In this document: piece after piece, positions 17,078 through 22,505 of the stretch
How positions within the stretch are numbered: the stretch's first letter is position 1
Layout: each line of letters opens with the position of its first letter
NCBI GenBank assembly: GCA_022711405.1
Contig: JAKLFC010000003.1
Span: 124,001 to 188,000, forward strand
Direction of reading: 5' to 3'
DNA from: Bacteroidota bacterium
GTDB taxonomy: Bacteria; Bacteroidota; Bacteroidia; Bacteroidales; JAGONC01
DNA: 64,000 nt
The notes under the pieces: generated by a model
The model's database searches: none
What the model was told of the DNA's origin: nothing
Seen by the model: only the letters and a program-made list of their open reading frames with translations
Translations under genes and position numbers: made by a program

Positions 17078-18094
17078 TTATTCGGGAGTAGTTTCGACGA
17101 TAGGGACAATGAATGTTCCATCTGTGATCTGGTTGCGTCGCTGGTCGATCATTTGCAGGACCTCAGGGGTGAGGCCCTCAAACGAGCCGTTGATCCTGTC
17201 CAGTACGGCTCCACCGCGCGACATTGCTGACCATGGTTTATAGTCTTCTGAGGTATAGGTGCCATTCATTATCTTACTGATGAGGTGGCTGACGGCGGGT
17301 GTGAGGCTCCACGTCAGATTTGTGACAGAGACGAGCCTCGCATTTCCCTGCGGCTCATCCATGTTGCCGATGACAGGGATGTTGTGTCTTGAACAGGCGA
17401 TCTCGGCCCCTTTCCGTTCCGCAAAGATCACATCGGCACCTTGCTCAATGAGCTTCTCCGCCGCAGAATCTGCCCGGGGCGGGTAGTAAAAAACATTCGT
17501 GTACGTAATATCAAATTTTACGCGCGGATTCAGTTCCTTTGCCCCTGCCATGAATGCATTGGTCAGCCGGTTGACCTCCGGGATCGGTTTGGCTGCTAAG
17601 ATCCCGATCCTGTTCTTTTGCGTAATGCTTCCGGCTGCCATCCCTGCCAGGTAGGCAGGCTCATGGATGAGGTTGTCGAAGACGGAAAGGTTCTTTCCGT
17701 TGGGTCCCTGGCCGGATCCGAAGAAGAACGGGATTTCCGGGAAATCATTGGCCACCTCTCTGACCACCTGCTCCGATCCGAAGGCATCTCCCACGATCAG
17801 GTCATAGCCTTCGGCACAATGCCTGCGGAGAATGGATTCAAAGTCGTCATAACCTACATTTTGAGCAAAATCATAGCTGATACCTGATTTTTCACGAGCC
17901 TCCAGGAAGGCACGGTGCACCGTTCCTGTCCAGGGTTCCTCCACGGAAACAGGGAAGATGGCGAATACCTTCAGCTGGGTGTCCCGGGTACCCATGTTCT
18001 TCTGTCGTTCCGTTTTTGGTGTTGGGTCACAGCTGCTCAGTATAATGATGAGCAGTAATATCCGGGTGATAAAATGCAGAGTGATCTTTTTCAT
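17078..18094 (-). CDS. BMP/PnrA-family substrate-binding lipoprotein
   Basis: 338 residues from ATG 18094. Lipoprotein signal with lipobox LSSC (Cys22). The rest is a Med/PnrA (basic membrane protein) type periplasmic-binding fold, with VFAIFPVSVEEPWTG at the first strand, YDLIVGDAFG, FDNLIHEPAYLAGMAAG (the conserved PnrA block) and PVIGNMDEPQG. Family members bind purine nucleosides or similar ligands for ABC import. No permease or ATPase gene is adjacent, so it may act alone or as a sensor. A longer frame to 18169 is rejected: its extra 25 residues (Gly, Phe and Trp-rich) are translated from an intergenic heptamer array. Confidence 0.85.
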   Translation of the reverse strand: MKKITLHFITRILLLIIILSSCDPTPKTERQKNMGTRDTQLKVFAIFPVSVEEPWTGTVHRAFLEAREKSGISYDFAQNVGYDDFESILRRHCAEGYDLIVGDAFGSEQVVREVANDFPEIPFFFGSGQGPNGKNLSVFDNLIHEPAYLAGMAAGSITQKNRIGILAAKPIPEVNRLTNAFMAGAKELNPRVKFDITYTNVFYYPPRADSAAEKLIEQGADVIFAERKGAEIACSRHNIPVIGNMDEPQGNARLVSVTNLTWSLTPAVSHLISKIMNGTYTSEDYKPWSAMSRGGAVLDRINGSFEGLTPEVLQMIDQRRNQITDGTFIVPIVETTPE

Positions 18095-18106
18095 GGTCAC
18101 AGTATT

Positions 18107-18198
18107 AAAAATTCCAAATCCCAGGCACCAAATTCCAAACAAATCCCAAAATCCAAAATCCAACTCCACCGACCGTCAACCGTCAACCGTCAACCGTC
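18107..18198 (+). repeat. Composite heptamer array (AAATTCC-type, then CCGTCAA)
   Basis: 18110-18163 holds 7-base words AAATTCC, AAATCCC, AGGCACC, AAATTCC, an 11-base AAACAAATCCC, then AAAATCC twice. 18172-18198 holds four copies of ACCGTCA in tandem. The same word order, with the 11-base word, recurs at 20231. Related CAACACT words follow at about 18229-18243. Confidence 0.85.
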
Positions 18199-18270
18199 CC
18201 GCAATTTCGCAAATAATCTTCAAAAATCAACACTCAACACTCCATTGTTCGTAAATCCTTTCAAGCACCT

Positions 18271-18381
18271 GTTTAGGGGTTAAGGTTAAGAAGCCAGTTT
18301 AGTTTAGAGGTTAGGTTTCGTGTAAATGACCCTCATCTTAACCTCTAAACAAAACAGGCCTCCTTGCCATTACCCCTAAAC
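18271..18381. repeat. Nested inverted repeats between divergent genes
   Basis: Outer pair GTTTAGGGGT (18271-18280) with ACCCCTAAAC (18372-18381). Inner pair GTTTAGAGGTTA (18302-18313) with TAACCTCTAAAC (18339-18350), both perfect. This fills most of the spacer between 18094 and 18469, ending just before the promoter at 18391. It could be a terminator-like or cruciform structure; no gene is seen here. Confidence 0.75.
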
Positions 18382-18390
18382 AAATAATAA

Positions 18391-18422
18391 TTTGCTTTCC
18401 TCGTCATATTTCACTATATTTG
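18391..18422 (+). promoter_or_regulatory. Consensus Bacteroidota promoter for the NTF2-like gene
   Basis: TTTG (18391-18394), 20-base spacer, TATATTTG (18415-18422). Both boxes match exactly. The start is expected near 18429, 40 bases before ATG 18469. Confidence 0.78.
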
Positions 18423-18468
18423 TTTCGTTTTCAGTAACTTCAATTCTTAACCTAAATCAAAAGATGCC

Positions 18469-18945
18469 ATGAAAAAACTGCTCAGACTCGCCATGATGGC
18501 CATGGTAGCCATCATTACAACATCAGTATTCGCCCAGGAGTGGACGAAGGAACAAAAAGAAGTATGGCAGGTGGTGGAAGAGAGCTGGACCTGCTGGAAA
18601 GCCGGCGATATTGCCGGAGAACTGGCTGTTCTTCACCCGAAATACCAGGGATGGAGTACGGAAGAGCCCGTACCACTGTCAAAGGAGACCACCTCTCGAC
18701 TGTATTATTCTATGAAGGACAACCTCAGGCTGGATTATTATATGGTCAATCCTGCCCGTATCGTGGTGCTGGATAATGCTGCAGTGGTAGACTATTATTT
18801 CAGTTATTACATCTCATTTACCTTGGGAGGGCAGACGAAACAGGAAGAAGGCTATGGGAAGATCGCCGAGTTTTATATCAGGGAAGGCGGCAAGTGGTTG
18901 CTGCTGGGGGATATGAGCGTTCACGAGGAAAATGTTAAAGAATAG
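18469..18945 (+). CDS. Secreted NTF2-like (SnoaL/DUF4440-type) protein
   Basis: 158 residues. Signal peptide ending TSVFAQ, then a small alpha+beta cone typical of the NTF2-like superfamily: a first helix (EVWQVVEESWTCWKAGDI), the LAVLHPKYQGWS turn, a beta strand around RIVVLDNAAVVDYYFSYY and a closing strand KWLLLGDMSVHE. This fold serves as enzyme, binding domain or immunity protein, so no function follows. The substrate pocket residues cannot be read with confidence. It is a single-gene unit with a textbook promoter, which suggests steady expression. It likely acts in the periplasm. Confidence 0.8.
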   Translation: MKKLLRLAMMAMVAIITTSVFAQEWTKEQKEVWQVVEESWTCWKAGDIAGELAVLHPKYQGWSTEEPVPLSKETTSRLYYSMKDNLRLDYYMVNPARIVVLDNAAVVDYYFSYYISFTLGGQTKQEEGYGKIAEFYIREGGKWLLLGDMSVHEENVKE

Positions 18946-19021
18946 CCATTACTGATTAGCCAGGTAGAGGGAGAAGTGAAAGGAGAAGGAGATTGGCGAA
19001 AGGATATGCGAGAGATGAATT

Positions 19022-19058
19022 ACGGCGTAGCCGTTAAGTACGGTAGTGCCGTAGGCAC
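19022..19058. repeat. Two GTA-loop mini-hairpins
   Basis: ACGGC-GTA-GCCGT (19022-19034) and GTGCC-GTA-GGCAC (19046-19058): two perfect 5-bp stems with the same 3-base GTA loop, 11 bases apart, in the spacer between convergent genes. They may mark transcript ends; no U-tract follows directly. Confidence 0.7.
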
Positions 19059-19089
19059 AGCGGTAAAGATTTCCAGCTGGATTTTTCCA

Positions 19090-19497
19090 TCAGGCTGCAT
19101 TGCTCATAAAGAACAGCTCCATTTTAACACTTCCATAAGGAAAGCTAGCGGGATCAAGCTGTAATATTCTTGCCTGGACGTTTCTGCCTTCATCCATCAG
19201 CCTGGCGATGGGTTTATTTTCTGCGCGCGGGACATAGCCCAGCTTGGCATCCCCTGACCAGACCTCTACGGCATTTTTGTCATAACGGTTGTGAGGCTCC
19301 CGGTTCAACTGGAGCGGCATGTCTGTTTCCAGCAGCAGCTCGGCATCCGGTCCGTCATAATACTGAAAGCCTGCGATAAAAGACACCCCGAGCCTGACCT
19401 TTTGTTTCTCATGTGATTCTGTAATTACCTGGTGGGCTGGCAAAAAGGTGGCAGTTGTGCCCATCAAAAGGCTCGTCAAAAAACTTTTCCGGTTCAT
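19090..19497 (-). CDS. Exported HIRAN-domain protein
   Basis: 135 residues. The N-terminus NRKSFLTSLLMGTTATFLPAH resembles a Tat signal (R-K-x-F-L in place of R-R-x-F-L) or a Sec signal. The mature part (about 35-130) has HIRAN-domain features: VSFIAGFQYYDG, LNREPHNRYDKNAVEVW (the conserved N/H-x-x-D-x-x-A-V motif), LGYVPRAENKPIARLMDEG and VQARI. HIRAN is a small beta-barrel known from helicases, where it binds DNA ends. A stand-alone exported copy is unexpected, so a nucleic-acid role is doubtful. It is a single gene, convergent with the NTF2-like gene. Confidence 0.82.
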   Translation of the reverse strand: MNRKSFLTSLLMGTTATFLPAHQVITESHEKQKVRLGVSFIAGFQYYDGPDAELLLETDMPLQLNREPHNRYDKNAVEVWSGDAKLGYVPRAENKPIARLMDEGRNVQARILQLDPASFPYGSVKMELFFMSNAA

Positions 19498-19888
19498 AGC
19501 GTTACATTTTAATATGTAATAAAAGCAGGAGCAAATAAAACACTCTTCCTGAAGGCGTGACTCTTTACATGAGAACCAATAAAAATGAATGGAAATTAAG
19601 TAAATCTGAAGCGGTATAAAGGTAAATAATTTCTGCGATATCTACAACAGGATTGTAAATAAATTGATAGCAAAACACACTAGTGACAAAATTTCTATGT
19701 TGATCCGGTTTATACTTCAAATATTGGTACAATATTATCCATTCACTTCAAAAAGTATAAATCAGTTATCATCCCATTTTTATCACTCTAAATAATTGAT
19801 ATTAAGGTTATTCAAAACAGCCTGCCAAAAATCTGCTTTTCAAGGACCTGTGAACCTCTCCGCCCGCTTTCACTTGAACTCCCGATTT
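19498..19888. other. AT-rich spacer, no gene seen
   Basis: About 390 bases with no frame over 60 codons that looks coding, no tRNA and no consensus promoter in either direction. It holds upstream sequence of the HIRAN gene on its left and a C/T-rich stretch at 19845-19880. Confidence 0.6.
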
Positions 19889-19962
19889 ACGAACAGAGGA
19901 ACCTCTGATTTCGGATTTCTGAATTCATTTCAGAAATCAGAAATCAACACTCCTCTGTTCGT
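19889..19962 (-). terminator. Nested hairpin at the 3' end of the DUF2007 gene
   Basis: Outer 12-bp perfect pair ACGAACAGAGGA (19889-19900) with TCCTCTGTTCGT (19951-19962); inner 10-bp perfect pair GATTTCTGAA (19914-19923) with TTCAGAAATC (19929-19938). It starts at the stop codon of the DUF2007 gene and could end or protect that transcript. No long U-tract follows. Confidence 0.6.
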
Positions 19963-20213
19963 CATTCGTCACCTCTGTTCCTCATCCTCTCATAATACCA
20001 TTGCACCACTCTCGTCGCCTCCTCCAGATCCGACTCCAGGATCATCACCTTTACCCCGCTTGCCATGATGGGGTCAATCAGATAATTACCCAGTACATTA
20101 TTCTTTATAAACGACGGAATTCCCGCATCGGATAACAGACTCCTTACCATCTCCGCTTCCCAGCTGGTGCCGGAAAAGATCTCTACGACCGCGTTGTGAT
20201 TCATCTCGTTCAT
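19962..20213 (-). CDS. DUF2007 family small protein (putative signal-transducing)
   Basis: 83 residues. The pattern VEIFSGTSWEAEMVRSLLSDAGIPSFIKN, a short variable turn, then VKVMILESDLEEATRVVQWY is the DUF2007 (GlnB-like, ferredoxin-like fold) arrangement. Many Bacteroidota carry one such cytosolic protein; its role is unproven. ATG 20213 is used; an alternative ATG lies at 20204. The C-terminus ends within a 3' hairpin. The upstream spacer (20214-20460) is filled by repeats. Confidence 0.8.
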   Translation of the reverse strand: MNEMNHNAVVEIFSGTSWEAEMVRSLLSDAGIPSFIKNNVLGNYLIDPIMASGVKVMILESDLEEATRVVQWYYERMRNRGDE

Positions 20214-20230
20214 CTGTGGCGCGTCGACTT

Positions 20231-20430
20231 AAAAAATTCCAAATCCCATGATCCAAAATCCAAACAAATTTCAAGATCCAAATTCCAAGACCGCTGACCG
20301 CTGACCGCTGATCCTTCGGGCTTCGCCCTCAGGACATGCTACTGACCGCTGACTGCTGACCGCTGACTGCTGACCGCTGACTGCTGATCCTTCGGGCTTC
20401 GCCCTCAGGACAGGCTGCTGACTGCTGATC
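20231..20430 (+). repeat. Composite heptamer array (AAATTCC words, then CTGACCG words) with a 31-base direct repeat
   Basis: 20231-20288 carries AAATTCC, AAATCCC, ATGATCC, AAAATCC, an 11-base AAACAAATTTC, AAGATCC, AAATTCC. Then come CTGACCG words. 20342-20383 strictly alternates CTGACCG and CTGACTG (six words). Two copies of a 31-base unit starting GATCCTTCGGGCTTCGCCCT (20310-20340 and 20386-20416) differ at one base and include a GGGC-TTC-GCCC hairpin. No gene is seen between 20214 and 20460. Confidence 0.9.
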
Positions 20431-20460
20431 CCTCGTCACTTCATTCCCCGGACAGGCCGC

Positions 20461-21111
20461 CTACCCCAGTATCTCCGGTTCCCAGTTCTTCCTGAACCGG
20501 AAAGCCTTGAATAACGGAATGTGCGACGTGTTCCGGATGATCTCCAGGGTTCTTTCGGAATTCGCCGTCAGCTGAAAATTGCCGGAACCCAGATCGGCCA
20601 GCTTTGTCACCTTCCCGGCCAGGGTGTGCTCCAGAACGACCTTTGTGCCTCCTTCACTGGAATAGACCAGTGTTCCGGAAGCGGCGGTGACGACCTCAAA
20701 GATGAAGATGTAATCCCGCAGGAACTTTGTGTATCCCTTATCCTGCCATAGCTTCTTCAGCTCCCCGCGGATGTTCTCATACCGTAGCGACTGAACCGTG
20801 GCGTCCCTGAGGTACCCTGCCACCTTCCTCCGCTTGAGGAACTCTATTTCCACCTTCGACTCACCGATCGAACTGGAGGCACCCCCGCCGAATTTGAAAC
20901 CCACGTCGGATGTGACATTGAACTTGAGATCGCCAGGTGACCCGGAGTCAGTCCATTTTGCCAGGTCGATCGCAGGGTAAACATCGCTGAACTGCAGCGC
21001 AGGCAGAAACTGCCTGTCATCCATCTTGTAGATCTTCCCGATGGCGACAGGCTCATCCAGAAAGTTGCCCACAAACTTGTGACCCAACAGGATCTTGTTC
21101 ATTTTAATCAT
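20461..21111 (-). CDS. Gasdermin-like protein A (tandem paralogue)
   Basis: 216 residues, no signal peptide or membrane helix. Recognised mainly by shared layout with the gene upstream and with bacterial gasdermin N-domains: an early PVAIGKIYKMDDRQF segment, a Gly/Ser-rich strand pair (SDVGFKFGGGASSS) followed by KVEIEFLKRR, a charged helical section, the strand pair DYIFIFEVVTAASGTLVYSS ending in GG, and near the end SHIPLFKAFRFRKNW, which parallels the TPLVFGFQAVRL end of gasdermin pore domains. There is no added C-terminal inhibitory segment beyond eight residues. If correct, it would form a membrane pore on activation. The family call is remote and made by eye; another beta-rich fold is possible. 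Confidence 0.4.
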   Translation of the reverse strand: MIKMNKILLGHKFVGNFLDEPVAIGKIYKMDDRQFLPALQFSDVYPAIDLAKWTDSGSPGDLKFNVTSDVGFKFGGGASSSIGESKVEIEFLKRRKVAGYLRDATVQSLRYENIRGELKKLWQDKGYTKFLRDYIFIFEVVTAASGTLVYSSEGGTKVVLEHTLAGKVTKLADLGSGNFQLTANSERTLEIIRNTSHIPLFKAFRFRKNWEPEILG

Positions 21112-21136
21112 ACAACTGTATTTTTAATATTTGCTT

Positions 21137-21157
21137 TTTGATCTTTGATCTTTGATC
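21137..21157 (+). repeat. TTTGATC heptamer array at a stop codon
   Basis: Three perfect TTTGATC words, immediately next to the stop codon (21158-21160) of the upstream minus-strand gene, in the 46-base gap between the two paralogues. Confidence 0.85.
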
Positions 21158-21814
21158 TTATCTCTCCCTCCCTCTCCTCACCTTGAACAACGGCGTAAGT
21201 CCCTTCTCGGCCACGATCTTCGTTCCGATGTTCTTTTCAAATGCAATGTTCAGCGACAATGATGCATCGGCAATGTCGAGTTTATCAGCCCCGATGTTGG
21301 CTGTCGCCTTAAGCTCGATCCGGCTGCTGGTGGAACCCGAGATCAGGATCGTGGCACTTTCGGCCCTGACCAACTCTCTGACCACCACCCACTTTTTATC
21401 CCACTTGCCTTCATCGTACTTTTTCTTGAGATCCCTTCCCAGCTTGATCTGATCCTTGATGCTGGAACAAACCACTCCTTTGGCCTTGAAAACGATCGCG
21501 TTCTTCCTTGAAAAATCGACCGTGAATCCGGCATCCGCCTCGCTCAGCACGCTGCCTGCCACCGGGGCCTTACCGGATAGCTTGGGACTGATGGTCACCG
21601 CTCCTTCCGAGCTGTAGTCCAGGTCGGCCTGGCTGGTGTCTTCCTGGATCTCGAAGTCAATGCCTTCATTCCGGAGATGTGATAACCGCTCGAATTCCCT
21701 GCCCGAAAATGTACCGATCGAGCCCACTTCGATGGTTGAGGTGGGCAGCCAGGTGGCGTAGTAATGAAACTGGCTGTACAAGTCGGTGATGTAACGTTTG
21801 ACCATTGCTTTCAT
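21158..21814 (-). CDS. Gasdermin-like protein B (tandem paralogue)
   Basis: 218 residues, soluble. It aligns along its length with the downstream neighbour: TIEVGSIGTFSGREF with PVAIGKIYKMDDRQF; the small-residue strands GKAPVAGSVLSEADAGFTVDF then NAIVFKAKGV; a Lys-rich helix (LGRDLKKKYDEGKWDKK); strand pair WVVVRELVRAESATILISGS; and a closing EKGLTPLFKVRRGR that mirrors IPLFKAFRFRK. Identity is low, so the pair is an old duplication with distinct roles. The layout agrees with gasdermin-type pore domains lacking an inhibitory tail. A likely own -7 box lies at 21983. The order is B then A, 46 bases apart, suggesting one transcript. Function is inferred and unproven. Confidence 0.4.
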   Translation of the reverse strand: MKAMVKRYITDLYSQFHYYATWLPTSTIEVGSIGTFSGREFERLSHLRNEGIDFEIQEDTSQADLDYSSEGAVTISPKLSGKAPVAGSVLSEADAGFTVDFSRKNAIVFKAKGVVCSSIKDQIKLGRDLKKKYDEGKWDKKWVVVRELVRAESATILISGSTSSRIELKATANIGADKLDIADASLSLNIAFEKNIGTKIVAEKGLTPLFKVRRGRER

Positions 21815-21982
21815 AGCTTCTGAAATTTGAATGAGGACACCGAATACACGCTGATATATGTTGGATTAATGATTTTTCTTTCCGGAGCGAAGTTGACGTA
21901 TTCCTCCGAATGCGATACACTGTCCAATAAAAAGCAGGCAGTGGATCTTTCTGACTATGGGTGGGGACCTGGTTGGGTTGGA

Positions 21983-21990
21983 CAAATATA
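21983..21990 (-). promoter_or_regulatory. -7 promoter box upstream of the paralogue pair
   Basis: The minus strand reads TATATTTG. The expected start is near 21976, leaving about 160 bases of leader to ATG 21814. No -33 TTTG is seen. It lies just after the stop of the GyrI-like gene and would allow separate expression of the pair. Confidence 0.45.
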
Positions 21991-21998
21991 AGGAAAAA

Positions 21999-22478
21999 TT
22001 ATTCTATCTGCGCCACGATCACCACGTAGTTCTTGCCATATTTCTTTGCGCATTTCGGGCAGGTGGTGTACCACATGTACCACTTTTTGATGTGAAAATT
22101 TTTCGATTTTGCCTTTACTTCAAAATCAACGATCCACTTACGGGTATTCCTGTACGGTCCCTCATAGACACAGCTGTAAAATTTGCCGCTGAGGTTTTTT
22201 TCCTTTATGCCTGCAACGTCTTTGTCAACAGCAAGATAGACGTTCATATTCCAGCCTGATGTATGCTCGGAAAGGCACATTCCATCCACCAGGGTAGCAC
22301 CGGATGCCCTCATCTTTTTATCCAGCCGCCTCATGACGCAGCCAAAATTCAGGGGCATGTAAAATAGCGTGCAGACCTTGTCTTTAATGAATTTCCTGTC
22401 TTTCCATTCAAATACCTTATCGTCCCAGGGGATGGGATCGAATTTCGGACAGCATTCAGGTTCGGGTTGAGATGACAT
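21999..22478 (-). CDS. GyrI-like domain protein ('hydrolase'-annotated Cys-rich family)
   Basis: 159 residues. It begins with ECCPKFDPIPWDDK and ends with TTCPKCAKKYGKNYVV; the two Cys pairs could bind a metal. The middle (MPLNFGCVMRRLDKK, SGKFYSCVYEGPY) matches a Bacteroidota and soil-bacterial family often labelled hydrolase, which has the GyrI/SOUL-like ligand-binding fold. A perfect ribosome site (AAAGGAGG) sits 7 bases before the ATG. It starts 27 bases after the stop of the large Asp-box protein and is probably its operon partner. Actual substrate unknown; cytosolic. Confidence 0.75.
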   Translation of the reverse strand: MSSQPEPECCPKFDPIPWDDKVFEWKDRKFIKDKVCTLFYMPLNFGCVMRRLDKKMRASGATLVDGMCLSEHTSGWNMNVYLAVDKDVAGIKEKNLSGKFYSCVYEGPYRNTRKWIVDFEVKAKSKNFHIKKWYMWYTTCPKCAKKYGKNYVVIVAQIE

Positions 22479-22505
22479 GGTAGCCTCCTTTTAATTTTAA
22501 ATAAT

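Noticed and set aside
20289..20430. CRISPR-like array
   Set aside because: Repeats are 7 bases in direct tandem with no spacers, and no cas gene is present.
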